NCBI RefSeq assembly: GCF_013450295.1
Contig: NZ_SKBR01000001.1
Span: 1,244,001 to 1,308,000, forward strand
Length of the DNA: 64,000 nucleotides
Reading direction: 5' to 3'
From: Streptomyces sp. AJS327
GTDB lineage: Bacteria > Actinomycetota > Actinomycetes > Streptomycetales > Streptomycetaceae
The first letter of the stretch is position 1. Every line of letters begins with the position of its first letter. The translations under genes and the position numbers were made by a program. Under the pieces are notes generated by a model. It made no database searches and was not told the origin of the DNA. It was given only the letters and a program-made list of their open reading frames with translations. Below are positions 52,491 to 62,085 of the stretch, piece by piece.

Positions 52491-54154
52491 CAGCCCAGCC
52501 CCTTCTCGGTCGCCTTGTCCGTCTCCTGCCACAGCGTGGCCAGCGGGACACCGGGGCCGCCCGCGATGACCCGCCAGCCCGCCTCGCGCAGCGTGCGCGC
52601 CGCCTCCTCGTCCGCCGCCGGACCGGGCGCGGTGGCCGCCGGAGCCGCCGCGGCCGTGCCGTCGGCGGCCGGGGCCGGGTTCGCCGGGCGGCCCTCCACC
52701 GGCGCGGGGCCGCCCGGCGGGACCGGCGCGGAGCCGCGGGTGGTGAACGCGACCGCCCGCCGGGCCCGGTGCCGCATCCGGGCCACGGTGGCCACTTGCC
52801 GCTCGTCGAGGCCGCCGAGGAAAGCGACCAGCAGCCCCTCCCGGCCGCCGGAGGCGGCTCCGCGCAGCATGTCGTAGGCGGGCGCGAGGTCCGGCGCCTC
52901 CGAGTGCCCCAGCTCGGCGAGGGTGTCGAGGAGGACGCCCGGGAGGTCGGCGGAGTCGCTGCCGACGCCGCTCTCCGGGCTGGGGGTCAGCACCCCGGTG
53001 TCGGTCAGCAGCCGCACGGCGTAGCCGCGTTCGAGCAGGTGCAGGCAGACCGAGGCCGCCCCGGAGACCGCCCACTCGAACGGGGAGTCCGGGCCGGAGC
53101 CCGGATAGGCGTCGCGCCGGGTGTCGAGCAGCACCGTGCACTGTGTCTTCTGCGGCTGCTCCTCGCGGCGCACCATCAACTCGCCGTGGCGCGCGGTCGA
53201 ACGCCAGTGGACCCGGCGCAGGTCGTCGCCGTGCCGGTAGCCGCGCGGGATGACGTCGTCGTCCCCGGCGAGGGCGAGGGAGCGCTGGCGGCCGTCGCCG
53301 TGGCCGCTGGTCTCGCCGGAGAGGCGGACCGGCGGCAGCGACTCGACGGGCGGGACCACCGTCAACGTGTCGTAGGCGCTGAACGACTGGGTCAGTTCGC
53401 ACATCCCGAACGGGTCGGTCAGCCGCAGCTGGAGGGGGCCCAGCGCGTACCGGCCGCGCAGGTCGGAGCGGACCCGGTAGGACACCTCGCGGTGGCCCCC
53501 GGCCTCCACCCGGTCCAGCATGAAGCGGGGGCGGGGCCCGAGGACGTAGGGCACCTGGTCCTGGAGCATCAGCAGGCCGGTGCGGAACCGCGAGATGTTG
53601 TCCACCCGCAGCCGCACCCGCGCCTCGACGCGGGCGGGCACCCGCGAGGGGCTGAGCATCCGCGAGCCCGCCACCCGGTAGCGGGTGCGGTGCAGCACCA
53701 GGACGCAGATCAGCGGCAGCGCGGCCAGCAGGACGCCCACCCGCAACAGGTCGGCCTGGCCCAGGGCGTAGGCGCACACCGCCGCCGCCACCCCCGCGGC
53801 CAGGAAGGAGCGCCCGCGCGTGGTGAGGCCGCCGAACGCCCGCCGCAGCGAGCCCCGCTCGGTACCGCCGGGCGGGGCGCCACCCGGGCCGGGGGCCCCG
53901 CCCGGCTGGACGTACGGCGGCGGCTGCCCGGCGCCCGGCGGCGCGGAGGACGGGACGGGCGGCGGTCCCCCGCCACCCGGCCGCCACCCCGGCGGGGGCG
54001 GTGGGGCCGACGGGGACGAGAAGTGCGCGGGATGCCCGGCATGCGAGGGCGGCGCGGGACCCGGGGCGTACGGAGGGGGCGAGTGGGGCGGGGACGGCGG
54101 GGGCGACCAGGGCGACGAGGGGGAGGCGCCGGGCGGCGGCTGTGCCCCCGACAT
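52490..54154 (-). CDS. DUF58 (VWA-like) protein
   Basis: 554 residues from the ATG at 54154 (TGATG overlap with moxR). The first ~105 residues are extremely Pro/Gly-rich and disordered. Two transmembrane helices follow (SFLAAGVAAAVCAYALG and LRVGVLLAALPLICVLVL), and then the DUF58 core with RGRYALGPLQLRLTDPFGM and the signature PRGYRHGDDLRRVHWRSTAR at ~350, ending in a VWA-like region with VLLDTRRD. DUF58 proteins are adaptors for MoxR ATPases. A second Ala/Pro insertion lies near residue 490. Translationally coupled to both neighbours. Confidence 0.92.
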   Translation of the reverse strand: MSGAQPPPGASPSSPWSPPPSPPHSPPPYAPGPAPPSHAGHPAHFSSPSAPPPPPGWRPGGGGPPPVPSSAPPGAGQPPPYVQPGGAPGPGGAPPGGTERGSLRRAFGGLTTRGRSFLAAGVAAAVCAYALGQADLLRVGVLLAALPLICVLVLHRTRYRVAGSRMLSPSRVPARVEARVRLRVDNISRFRTGLLMLQDQVPYVLGPRPRFMLDRVEAGGHREVSYRVRSDLRGRYALGPLQLRLTDPFGMCELTQSFSAYDTLTVVPPVESLPPVRLSGETSGHGDGRQRSLALAGDDDVIPRGYRHGDDLRRVHWRSTARHGELMVRREEQPQKTQCTVLLDTRRDAYPGSGPDSPFEWAVSGAASVCLHLLERGYAVRLLTDTGVLTPSPESGVGSDSADLPGVLLDTLAELGHSEAPDLAPAYDMLRGAASGGREGLLVAFLGGLDERQVATVARMRHRARRAVAFTTRGSAPVPPGGPAPVEGRPANPAPAADGTAAAAPAATAPGPAADEEAARTLREAGWRVIAGGPGVPLATLWQETDKATEKGLG

Positions 54155-55185
54155 CAGTGCCCCCGGTGCGGCGGGCCGTATCCGTTGGGCGGCGGCGCGC
54201 CACCGGGCGGCACGGGCGGGGCGGCCGCCGGGACCGGCACCCGCTGCACGATGTCCGCGACGACGGCCTCCGCGGTGCGCCGGTTCAGCTGGGCCTGCGC
54301 GGTCGGCAGCAGCCGGTGCGCGAGCACCGGCGTCGCCAGCGCCTGCACGTCGTCCGGCAGCGTGTAGGCGCGCCCGGCGAGCGCGGCGGCGGCGCGGGCC
54401 GCGCGCACCAGGTGCAGGGTCGCCCGCGGGGAGGCGCCGAGCCGCAGCTCGGGGTGCGAGCGGGTGGCCGCCACCAGGTCCACGGCGTACCGCCGCACCG
54501 CCTCCGCCACGTGGACCCCGCGCACCGCCTCCACCAGCTTCACGATGTCCCGCGCGTGCGTCACCGGCTGGAGGTCGGCCAGCGGCGAGGCGCCGCCGTG
54601 TACCCCGATCATCTCCAGCTCGGCGGCGACGCTCGGGTAGCCGACGGACACCCGCGCCATGAAGCGGTCCCGCTGCGCCTCCGGCAGCGGATAGGTGCCC
54701 TCCATCTCCACCGGGTTCTGGGTGGCGACGACCATGAACGGCTCGGGTAGCTGGTGCGTCTGCCCGTCGATGGTGACCTGGCGTTCCTCCATCGACTCCA
54801 GCAGCGCGGACTGGGTCTTCGGGGAGGCCCGGTTGATCTCGTCCCCGATCACGATCTGCGCGAAGATCGCGCCGGGTTTGAACTCGAAGTCCCGCCGCTG
54901 CTGGTCGAAGACGCTGACCCCGGTGATGTCCGAGGGCAGCAGGTCCGGCGTGAACTGGATGCGCCGCACCGAGCAGTCGACGGAACGGGCGAGCGCCTTC
55001 GCCAGCATCGTCTTGCCCACGCCGGGCACGTCCTCGATCAGCAGGTGCCCCCCGGCGAGCAGCACCGTCAGCGACAACCCGACGACCTCGGGTTTCCCCT
55101 CGATCACGGTCTCCATCGAGCGTCGCACCCGGTCCGCCGTGGAGCTCAGCTCGCTCAGGTCCGCTCGCTGGTCATAGGTCGTCAC
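54154..55185 (-). CDS. MoxR-family AAA+ ATPase
   Basis: 343 residues. The GTG at 55185 is chosen because GGAGG lies about six bases upstream; the open frame extends to 55236 without a ribosome-binding site. Walker A is EDVPGVGKTMLAKAL (~50), Walker B is IVIGDEINRASPKTQSALLE (~110), sensor 1 is VVATQNPVEMEGTYPLPEAQ and the arginine finger follows in RDRFM. A short Pro-rich tail ends the protein. MoxR ATPases act as chaperones that assemble or activate partner complexes, here with the DUF58 and TgpA proteins. First gene of the operon, 75 nt downstream of the carbonic anhydrase gene on the same strand. Confidence 0.95.
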   Translation of the reverse strand: MTTYDQRADLSELSSTADRVRRSMETVIEGKPEVVGLSLTVLLAGGHLLIEDVPGVGKTMLAKALARSVDCSVRRIQFTPDLLPSDITGVSVFDQQRRDFEFKPGAIFAQIVIGDEINRASPKTQSALLESMEERQVTIDGQTHQLPEPFMVVATQNPVEMEGTYPLPEAQRDRFMARVSVGYPSVAAELEMIGVHGGASPLADLQPVTHARDIVKLVEAVRGVHVAEAVRRYAVDLVAATRSHPELRLGASPRATLHLVRAARAAAALAGRAYTLPDDVQALATPVLAHRLLPTAQAQLNRRTAEAVVADIVQRVPVPAAAPPVPPGGAPPPNGYGPPHRGH

Positions 55186-55260
55186 CGGCCCTCCTCGGCC
55201 CCATCCCCGTGGTTCTCGTGTCGTTCTGCCGCGCATTCTTCACGTTGCCGGGGTCATCCG

Positions 55261-55830
55261 TCACGGCTCCCGGGTGATCTCCGGGTCGATCTCCCGGAGC
55301 AGCCCCGTCGTCACGTCGAAGACGAAGCCGCGTACGTCGTCCCGGTGCGGGAGGAACGGGGAGGTGCGCACGCGCTCCATCGACTGGCGCACGTCCTGGT
55401 CCAGGTCCTTGAACGCCTCGACCGCCCAGGAGGGGCGCTGGCCGACCTCCAGCTCCAGCTCGTGCCGGAAGTCCTCGGTGAGGTTCAGCAGGCCGCAGTC
55501 GGTGTGGTGGATGAGCACCACCGAGCGGGTGCCCAGCGCGCGCTGGCTGATGGTCAGCGAGCGGATGATGTCGTCGGTGACCACCCCGCCCGCGTTGCGG
55601 ATGGTGTGGCAGTCGCCCAGGTTCAGGCCCAGGGCCTCGTGCAGGTCGAGCCGGGCGTCCATGCAGGCGACGATGGCGACGTTCAGCACCGGGCGGGCGT
55701 CCATCCCCGGATCCGTGAAGGTGTCGGCGTACTCCCGGTTCGCGTCGACGAGCCGGTTGGTGACGCCGTCCTCGCGTCGGGCGTCGCCGTCGGCCGGGGC
55801 GGTCGTCTGCTGGGGAGCGGGTGTTGGCAT
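55261..55830 (-). CDS. Beta-carbonic anhydrase
   Basis: 189 residues from the ATG at 55830. Zinc ligands and catalytic residues: Cys56 and the Asp58-Arg60 dyad in VACMDARLD, His109 and Cys112 in HHTDCGLL; HTIRNAGGVVTDD is also characteristic. It interconverts CO2 and bicarbonate in the cytoplasm. Compact length resembles the actinobacterial short beta class (Rv1284-like). TACCGT (minus strand, 55838-55843) ends seven bases before the ATG without a Shine-Dalgarno, so the transcript is probably leaderless. It could be co-transcribed with the moxR operon 75 nt downstream. Confidence 0.93.
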   Translation of the reverse strand: MPTPAPQQTTAPADGDARREDGVTNRLVDANREYADTFTDPGMDARPVLNVAIVACMDARLDLHEALGLNLGDCHTIRNAGGVVTDDIIRSLTISQRALGTRSVVLIHHTDCGLLNLTEDFRHELELEVGQRPSWAVEAFKDLDQDVRQSMERVRTSPFLPHRDDVRGFVFDVTTGLLREIDPEITREP

Positions 55831-55983
55831 ACCTACGACGGTAGACGGCGGGAGCGCGGTCGGCCTGCCGCGAGAAGGGGCGAAAGCTGTCAAACAGGGC
55901 GGCGTGCCGCGATGTGAGCGAGGCCACAGCACCCCCGCCCGTCCGGGGTGCCCCGCTCCGGGGTGACGCGCCCCGGCCCGTAG

Positions 55984-56011
55984 TTGACCGCGGGGACGAG
56001 TGGACTAAAGT
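55984..56011 (+). promoter_or_regulatory. Promoter of the dcw cluster
   Basis: TTGACC at 55984-55989 and TAAAGT at 56006-56011 with a 16-bp spacer is the best sigma-70-type promoter in the window. The leader would be about 220 nt. No mraZ gene, the usual first dcw gene, lies between it and rsmH. Confidence 0.7.
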
Positions 56012-56237
56012 GACGCGAAGTGGGAGCCGAGGCACATCCCACGGCCCCGGACCCCTCGGACACCCGGTCACCACCGCGTGACCCGGCCTCCTCCCGCTTC
56101 CGCCGCCCCCGCCCGGCACCGGTCGCGGATCCCCGGTCCCGTCCACCGGCCCGCGCGGTGACCCGTGGGGCGGTCGCCTCCGGGGCGTACGCGCGGGGTG
56201 GGCGGCACTCCCGTGCCCGGCACAGCTGAGAGGGCAC

Positions 56238-57212
56238 ATGACGACGAACGAGCGGCCCGTGGGGGAACGGCACCGGCCGGTGATGCTCCAGCGCTGCCTG
56301 GACCTGCTCGCCCCCGCGCTCGCGGAACCCGGGGCCACCGTCCTCGACTGCACGCTGGGGCTGGGGGGACACAGCGAGGCGCTGCTCGCCACCTTCCCCG
56401 CGGTCCGGCTGATCGCCCTGGACCGCGACCCCCGCGCGCTGGACCTCGCGGGGGAGCGGCTCGCCCCCTTCGCCGACCGCGCCACGCTGGTACACGCCGT
56501 CTACGACGAGCTGCCCGAGGTGCTGGACCGGCTCAACACCCCCCGCGTGCAGGGCGTCCTCTTCGACCTCGGCGTCTCCTCCATGCAGCTGGACGAGGAG
56601 GACCGCGGTTTCGCCTACGCCCGGGACTCCCCGCTGGACATGCGGATGGACCAGACGCGCGGTGTCAGCGCCGCCGAGGTGCTCAACACCTACCCGCCCG
56701 GCGAACTCGTGCGCGTCCTGCGGGCGTACGGCGAGGAGAAGCAGGCGAAACGCATCGTCGAGGCCGTGGTGCGGGAGCGCGACCGGGAGCCGTTCTCCCA
56801 CAGCGCCCGGCTCGTCGAGCTGATCCGGGACGCGCTGCCGCAGGCGGCCAAGCGCACCGGCGGCAACCCGGCCAAGCGCACCTTCCAGGCCCTGCGCATC
56901 GAGGTCAACGGCGAACTCGCGGTACTGGAACGGGCCGTTCCCGACGCCGTGGGGGCGCTGGCCGTCGGGGGCCGGATCGCCGTCCTCTCCTACCACTCGC
57001 TGGAGGACCGGCTGGTGAAGCGGACGCTCGCCGCGGGCGCCGCGAACACCGCCCCCGCCGGACTGCCCGTGGTGCCCGAGCAGTACCAGCCGCGGCTGCG
57101 GCTGCTGACCCGCGGCGCCGAACTGCCCACCGAGGAAGAGATCGCCGAGAACCGGCGTGCCGCGCCCGCCCGGCTGCGCGGCGCGGAACGGATCAGGGAG
57201 GCCGTCACATGA
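56238..57212 (+). CDS. rsmH: 16S rRNA m4C1402 methyltransferase RsmH (MraW)
   Basis: 324 residues from the ATG at 56238 with AGAGGG upstream. Motifs: [16 protein letters not shown], the SAM site [66 protein letters not shown] and [16 protein letters not shown]. It methylates N4 of C1402 in the ribosomal decoding site. First visible gene of the dcw cluster; its stop overlaps the ftsL start (ATGA), so the downstream genes are translationally coupled. Confidence 0.96.
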   Translation: MTTNERPVGERHRPVMLQRCLDLLAPALAEPGATVLDCTLGLGGHSEALLATFPAVRLIALDRDPRALDLAGERLAPFADRATLVHAVYDELPEVLDRLNTPRVQGVLFDLGVSSMQLDEEDRGFAYARDSPLDMRMDQTRGVSAAEVLNTYPPGELVRVLRAYGEEKQAKRIVEAVVRERDREPFSHSARLVELIRDALPQAAKRTGGNPAKRTFQALRIEVNGELAVLERAVPDAVGALAVGGRIAVLSYHSLEDRLVKRTLAAGAANTAPAGLPVVPEQYQPRLRLLTRGAELPTEEEIAENRRAAPARLRGAERIREAVT

Positions 57213-57739
57213 GTGCCCCGCCCCGTCTCGCGCGGCTGGCGCGCATCGTGCCCTCGGGGCCCGGTGGACCGGCCGCCTCCCGCACTCCGTTCGTCCTGCT
57301 GGTGGTGGTGCTGCTCGGCTCTGGTCTGCTGGCGCTGCTGTTCCTCAACGCCTCGGTCAACCAGGGCTCGTTCCGGCTGAGCAAGCTGGAGAAGGAGACG
57401 GAGGAGCTGACCGACGAGCAGCAGGCCCTCCAGCAGGAGGTCGACCGGCGTTCGGCCCCCGACGTACTGGAGCGCCGCGCCCGTGAGTTGGGCCTGGTCC
57501 CCGGCGGCAACCCCGCGTTTCTCGCCCCGGACGGCACGGTGCGCGGCAAGCCCGAACCCGCCGTCGGCGAGCGGGCGTCGCGCGGTGCGGCGCGGGAGCC
57601 GGGCGCGCGGCCCCAGTCCGGAGCGGACCGGGAGGCCGTGGAGCCGGGCGCGCCGATCCTGCCCGACGCCCCCGGCACCGGAACCCGGGGCGGCGCGCGG
57701 TCCGAGGGGGCCACCGGTTCCTGGCAGGTGCCGGAGTGA
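57209..57739 (+). CDS. ftsL: FtsL-like septum-formation protein
   Basis: 176 residues, overlapping rsmH by 4 nt. A short cytoplasmic N-terminus, one transmembrane helix ([19 protein letters not shown], about residues 29-47), then a heptad coiled coil ([20 protein letters not shown] and on to [11 protein letters not shown]), as in FtsL/DivIC proteins. The final ~80 residues are Gly/Arg/Ala-rich and disordered. It recruits and regulates the FtsW-FtsI septal synthase complex. Position between rsmH and ftsI is diagnostic; sequence alone is weakly conserved. It ends in a GTGA overlap with ftsI. Confidence 0.88.
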   Translation: MSAPPRLARLARIVPSGPGGPAASRTPFVLLVVVLLGSGLLALLFLNASVNQGSFRLSKLEKETEELTDEQQALQQEVDRRSAPDVLERRARELGLVPGGNPAFLAPDGTVRGKPEPAVGERASRGAAREPGARPQSGADREAVEPGAPILPDAPGTGTRGGARSEGATGSWQVPE

Positions 57740-60162
57740 GCCGCGAGCCGTCCGGCGGGGCCGGCGGGTCCCGTCCGCCGGGCCGGTCGTCGCAGGGGCG
57801 GTCCGCCCCGGGGGGATCCTCCGGGCGCGGCCGGGCCACCTCCTCGGGCGAGCCCCGCCCTCCGGGCCAGCCCAAGCCCTCCGGCCAGCCCAAGCCCTCC
57901 GGCCAGGGCAAGCCCTCCGGCCAGGGGAAGCCCTCCGGCCAGGGGAAGCCCTCCGGTCAGGGCAAGCCGAGCACGTCCAAACCCTCCGGGCAGTCCGAGT
58001 CCCGCCAGTCCCGCCAGCCCAGCCAGTCCCGCCAGGCCAGGCCGGGTTCCGACAGGCCGGGTGCGTCCAGGTCCAGCCAGCCCGGGGCGAGCCAGTCCAG
58101 GGCGACGGGTCAGGCGAAGCCCTCGGGCCAGGGGCGGCCGTCCGGACGCGGTGAGGGGGCGGGGCGGTCCGCCTCCGGCGAGCGGTCCCGGCCGTCCGCG
58201 CGGAGCCAGCCGTCCGCCCGCGGCTCCGGCGCCAACTCGTCCGCGGCGGCTGGGTCGTCGGCGGCGCGCCGCATTCCGCGTCCGGCGGGTTCCCGCCGGG
58301 GCGACGGCGGCGAGCCCCCGCGCGGCCGTTCCGGTCTGCGGCTGGCCCAGCCCCGCCCCCGGCTGCGGCTGGTCGCGCTGGGGCTGACGATCGTGATGGT
58401 GGTCTTCACCGGGCGCCTGCTCCAGGTGCAGGCGGTCGACGCCGACGCGTACGTCGCGAAGGCCGCCGTCAACCGCTACATCACGGTGCCGCTCGCCGCC
58501 GAGCGCGGCACCGTGACCGACCGGGACGGCACCGCCCTCGCCTCCACCGTCGACGCCTACGACATCACCGCCGACCCCTACCTGTTCACCCCCGGGCAGA
58601 GTGGTGTCCGGAACGCCCCGGCCCGCGCCGCCGCCCTGCTCGCCCCGCTGCTCGACGAGGACGAGCGGGACCTCGCCCGGAAGCTCGCCAAGACCGGCAC
58701 GCGGTACGTCCTGCTGGCGAAGCAGCGCACGCCGCGGGTGTGGCGGCAGATCAAGGACGAGAAGCGGAAGCTCGCCGCCGAGGCGGCCAAGGGTCGCGGC
58801 GCCAACGTGCTGGCCGGGATCTACCAGGAGAAGCACCCCAAGCGGGTCTACCCGAACCGGCAGCTGGCCGGCTCCGTCCTCGGCTTCGTCGACGCGCGCG
58901 GCAAGGGCGGGGCGGGCGTCGAGGCCCGGCTGGACAAGCAACTCGCCGGCGAGGACGGCAAGATCACCTACGCGCAGTCCGGCGGGCGCCAGGTGCCCAC
59001 CGCCGGGGTGCGGGAGCAGGCGGCCAAGCCGGGCAGCGACATAGAGCTGACGCTGGACCGCGACATCCAGTGGGCGGCGCAGCGCGCCATCACCGACCAG
59101 GTGGCCCGGTCCAAGGCCGACCGGGGCTACGTCATCGTCCAGGACACCCGCAGCGGCGAGGTGCTCGCGATGGCCAACGCGCCCGGCTTCGACCCCAACG
59201 ACCTCTCGCGCACCGACGCCGCCGCGCTCGGCAACCCCGCCGTGCAGGACGCCTACGAACCCGGGTCCACCAGCAAACTGATGTCCATGGCCGCCGTCCT
59301 GGAGGAGGGCAAGGCCACCCCCCGCACCCATGTCACCGTGCCCAACCGGCTCAAGCGCGCCGACCGTTCCTTCGCCGACGACGTGGACCACCCCACCTGG
59401 CAGCTGACGCTCAACGGGGTGCTCGCCAAGTCCAGCAACATCGGCACGATCCTCGCCACCGAACAGCTCGGCGACACCCAGGCGCGGGCCAACCGCGTGC
59501 TCTACGACTACCTGCGGAAGTTCGGCATCGGACGGCCCACCGGGCTCGGCCTGCCCGGCGAGACGAAGGGCATCCTCGCGAAGCCCGGTGAGTGGAGCGC
59601 CTCCCAGCAGTACACGATCCCCTTCGGTCAGGGCCTCTCGCTCAACGCCGTCCAGGCCGCCTCCATCTACTCGACCATCGCCAACGGCGGTGTCCGCGTC
59701 ACCCCCTCCCTGGTGCGCGGCACGACCGGACCGGACGGCCGCTACACCCCCCGTTCCGAGCCCGGGAAGCAGCGCGTGGTGAGCGAGAGGACCGCGAAGA
59801 CCCTCGCGCGGATGCTGGAGTCCGTGGTGGACGACATGGAGGGCACCGGGACCACCGCGAAGCTGCCCGGATACCGGGTCGCGGGCAAGACCGGGACGGC
59901 CAACCGGGTGGATCCGCGGACCGGTGGCTACAAGGGCTACACCTCGTCCTTCGCCGGGTTCGCCCCCGCCGACAAACCCCGGGTCACCGTCTACTGCGCC
60001 GTGCAGAACCCCACCAAGGGCAGCTACTTCGGAAGCGACGTGTGCGGACCGGTGTACAAGCAGGTCATGCGGTTCACGCTGAAGTCCCTCCAGGTCCCCC
60101 CGACCGGCGCGGCTCCCGCGCGGCTCCCGGTCCTGGCCAGGTCCGGCCAGGACCAGAACTGA
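57736..60162 (+). CDS. ftsI: Peptidoglycan transpeptidase FtsI (PBP3) with long repeat-rich N-terminus
   Basis: 808 residues from the GTG at 57736. About 205 residues of cytoplasmic low-complexity sequence come first, including five 6-residue repeats (KPSGQG/P) and further Ser/Gln/Arg-rich stretches. A single transmembrane helix follows (LVALGLTIVMVVFTGRLLQV, ~212-231), then the pedestal (AERGTVTDRDGTALA) and the transpeptidase domain with Ser511 in STSK, the SSN motif at 566-568 and KTG at 718-720. It crosslinks septal peptidoglycan with FtsW as partner glycosyltransferase. Usual FtsI proteins are ~600-650 residues, so the extension is a marked lineage feature. Confidence 0.95.
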   Translation: MSREPSGGAGGSRPPGRSSQGRSAPGGSSGRGRATSSGEPRPPGQPKPSGQPKPSGQGKPSGQGKPSGQGKPSGQGKPSTSKPSGQSESRQSRQPSQSRQARPGSDRPGASRSSQPGASQSRATGQAKPSGQGRPSGRGEGAGRSASGERSRPSARSQPSARGSGANSSAAAGSSAARRIPRPAGSRRGDGGEPPRGRSGLRLAQPRPRLRLVALGLTIVMVVFTGRLLQVQAVDADAYVAKAAVNRYITVPLAAERGTVTDRDGTALASTVDAYDITADPYLFTPGQSGVRNAPARAAALLAPLLDEDERDLARKLAKTGTRYVLLAKQRTPRVWRQIKDEKRKLAAEAAKGRGANVLAGIYQEKHPKRVYPNRQLAGSVLGFVDARGKGGAGVEARLDKQLAGEDGKITYAQSGGRQVPTAGVREQAAKPGSDIELTLDRDIQWAAQRAITDQVARSKADRGYVIVQDTRSGEVLAMANAPGFDPNDLSRTDAAALGNPAVQDAYEPGSTSKLMSMAAVLEEGKATPRTHVTVPNRLKRADRSFADDVDHPTWQLTLNGVLAKSSNIGTILATEQLGDTQARANRVLYDYLRKFGIGRPTGLGLPGETKGILAKPGEWSASQQYTIPFGQGLSLNAVQAASIYSTIANGGVRVTPSLVRGTTGPDGRYTPRSEPGKQRVVSERTAKTLARMLESVVDDMEGTGTTAKLPGYRVAGKTGTANRVDPRTGGYKGYTSSFAGFAPADKPRVTVYCAVQNPTKGSYFGSDVCGPVYKQVMRFTLKSLQVPPTGAAPARLPVLARSGQDQN
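57871..57960 (+). repeat. 18-bp tandem repeat in the ftsI N-terminal region (5 copies)
   Basis: Five units of [CG]NNAAGCCCTCCGGYCAG at 57871, 57889, 57907, 57925 and 57943 encode KPSGQ followed by Pro or Gly. Units differ at only two or three bases, indicating recent slippage. Degenerate copies flank both sides. Confidence 0.9.
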
Positions 60163-60276
60163 CGGACGGGCGGTGAGCCGACGATGAACGAGCAGCCGCG
60201 GGAACGCCCCGGCCCAGCGCGCGCGCCGCGCCCCTCGCTTCGCCGCCGGGACCGTCCGCCCGGTACGCTCACCGCC

Positions 60277-62085
60277 GTGCCACACGCTGATCAGACCTCC
60301 GCGCCCCCGGCGGAGGAAATCCCGACCGAACGACCCGCCCGGACCTCCCAGGAGGGCTACCCCGGCCCGCCCCGCCCCGAGCGCGTCCACCCCGTCGCCC
60401 TCGCCGACCTCGCGCGGCAGGCCGGGGCGAAGCTCCCGGAGGGCGGCAACGGAGTCGCCGCCACCGGCATCACCCACGACTCCCGCGCGGTCCGCCCCGG
60501 CGACATCTACATCGCCCGCCCCGGCGCCCGGTTCCACGGCGCCGACTTCGCCGCGCAGGCCGCCAGCCTCGGCGCCGTCGCGGTGCTGACGGACCCCAGC
60601 GGAGCGGAACGGTCCGCCGCCACGGGACTGCCCGTGCTCACGGTGGCCGACCCGAGGGCGCACATGGGGACACTGGCCGCCACCCTCTACGGCGAGCCGG
60701 GGCGCGAGCTGTTCCAGATCGGCATCACCGGCACCTCCGGCAAGACCACCACCGCGTACCTCATCGAGGGCGGGCTGCGCCGGGCGCTCGCCGCGTCGGA
60801 CGGCCTCGCCCAGGTGACGGCGGCCTCCCGGACGTCCGGCACGCCCAGCGCGTCCGGCACGTCAGCCGGGTCCGCCGCCGACCCGGCGGGCCCCGCGCTC
60901 ACCGGACTGATCGGCACCGTCGAGTCCCGGATCGGGGACGACCGCCTCAAGTCCGAGCGCACCACCCCGGAGGCCACCGAACTCCAGGCGCTGTTCGCGG
61001 TGATGCGTGAACGCGGCGTGCGCGCCGTCGCGATGGAGGTCTCCAGCCACGCGCTGGTCCAGGGCCGGGTCGACGGCTGCGTCTTCGACGTCGCCGTCTT
61101 CAACAACCTCAGCCCCGAGCACCTGGACTTCCACCCGGACATGGAGGACTACTACCGCGCCAAGCGGCAGCTGTTCACCCGAGTCCGCTCCCGCGCCGGG
61201 GTCGTCAACATCGACGACGAGTACGGCCAGCGGGTGGCCGGCGAGTCCGAGGTGCCCGTCACGACCTTCTCCGCCGAGGGGCACCCGGACGCCGACTGGC
61301 GCGCCGCCGACGTCGAGATCGGGCCACTCGGCTCGGAGTTCACCGCGCTCGGCCCGGACGGCCAGCGGGTGCGGGCGGCCGCGCCCCTCCCCGGGCCGTT
61401 CAACGTCGCCAACGCGCTGGCCGCGCTCACCGCGCTGGCCTCCGCCGGGATCGACCCGCACCTCGCGGCGGAGGGCATCGCTGCCGTCCCCGGCGTCCCC
61501 GGCCGGCTGGAGCGGATCGACGCGGGCCAGCCCTACCTGGCCGTCGTCGACTACGCGCACAAGCCGGAGGCCGTCGAATCGGTCCTGCACGCGATGCGCA
61601 AGGTCACCGACGGCCGGGTGCACGCCGTGCTCGGCTGCGGCGGCGACCGCGACCCCCACAAACGCACGGCCATGGGGTCGGCGCTCGCCCGGCTCTCCGA
61701 CACCGCCGTGCTCACCTCCGACAACCCCCGCTCCGAGGACCCGCTCGCGATCCTGGCCACCATGCTCTCGGGCGCCGCCGGGGTGCCCGCCCACGAGCGC
61801 GGCACGGTGCTGCTGGAGGAGGACCGCGCCGCCGCCATTGACGCCGCCGTCGCCCGGGCCGAGCCCGGCGACACGGTGCTGGTGCTCGGCAAGGGCCACG
61901 AGCGGGGCCAGGACATCGCGGGCGTGCTGCGCCCCTTCGACGACTGTGAGGTGCTCCGCGCCGCCATCCAGCGCCACCCCGGGCCGCACCAGCGCACCGG
62001 GCTCACCCATCAGGCAACCGAGGGCAGTGCGCCCGTGACGAACCGGACTGACAACCGAAGCGATGATCCCTCTCACCCTGGCTGA
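60277..62085 (+). CDS. murE: UDP-N-acetylmuramoyl-tripeptide synthetase MurE
   Basis: 602 residues from the GTG at 60277. This start is preferred because TACGCT (60264-60269) precedes it by seven bases, suggesting a second, leaderless promoter inside the dcw cluster; the frame is open from an ATG at 60184, which gives 633 residues. Motifs: THDSRAVRPGDIY, ATP loop GITGTSGKTTTAYL, SERTTPEATELQ, VDYAHKPEAVESVL, LGCGGDRDPHKR and SDNPRSEDP, the Arg motif that recognises diaminopimelate. It adds LL- or meso-DAP to UDP-MurNAc-L-Ala-D-Glu. A ~35-residue Ser/Ala/Gly insertion follows the ATP loop. Confidence 0.93.
   Translation: MPHADQTSAPPAEEIPTERPARTSQEGYPGPPRPERVHPVALADLARQAGAKLPEGGNGVAATGITHDSRAVRPGDIYIARPGARFHGADFAAQAASLGAVAVLTDPSGAERSAATGLPVLTVADPRAHMGTLAATLYGEPGRELFQIGITGTSGKTTTAYLIEGGLRRALAASDGLAQVTAASRTSGTPSASGTSAGSAADPAGPALTGLIGTVESRIGDDRLKSERTTPEATELQALFAVMRERGVRAVAMEVSSHALVQGRVDGCVFDVAVFNNLSPEHLDFHPDMEDYYRAKRQLFTRVRSRAGVVNIDDEYGQRVAGESEVPVTTFSAEGHPDADWRAADVEIGPLGSEFTALGPDGQRVRAAAPLPGPFNVANALAALTALASAGIDPHLAAEGIAAVPGVPGRLERIDAGQPYLAVVDYAHKPEAVESVLHAMRKVTDGRVHAVLGCGGDRDPHKRTAMGSALARLSDTAVLTSDNPRSEDPLAILATMLSGAAGVPAHERGTVLLEEDRAAAIDAAVARAEPGDTVLVLGKGHERGQDIAGVLRPFDDCEVLRAAIQRHPGPHQRTGLTHQATEGSAPVTNRTDNRSDDPSHPG

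Noticed and set aside
52491..54203. Upstream extension of the transglutaminase frame across the DUF58 gene
   Set aside because: Open only because of GC content; the ATG at 52490 overlaps the DUF58 stop in the normal coupled way.
57205..60663. Open frame of 1152 codons on the minus strand across ftsL-ftsI
   Set aside because: Gly/Arg/Val-rich antisense shadow of ftsI in GC-rich DNA; no domain, and the plus strand has unambiguous ftsL and ftsI.
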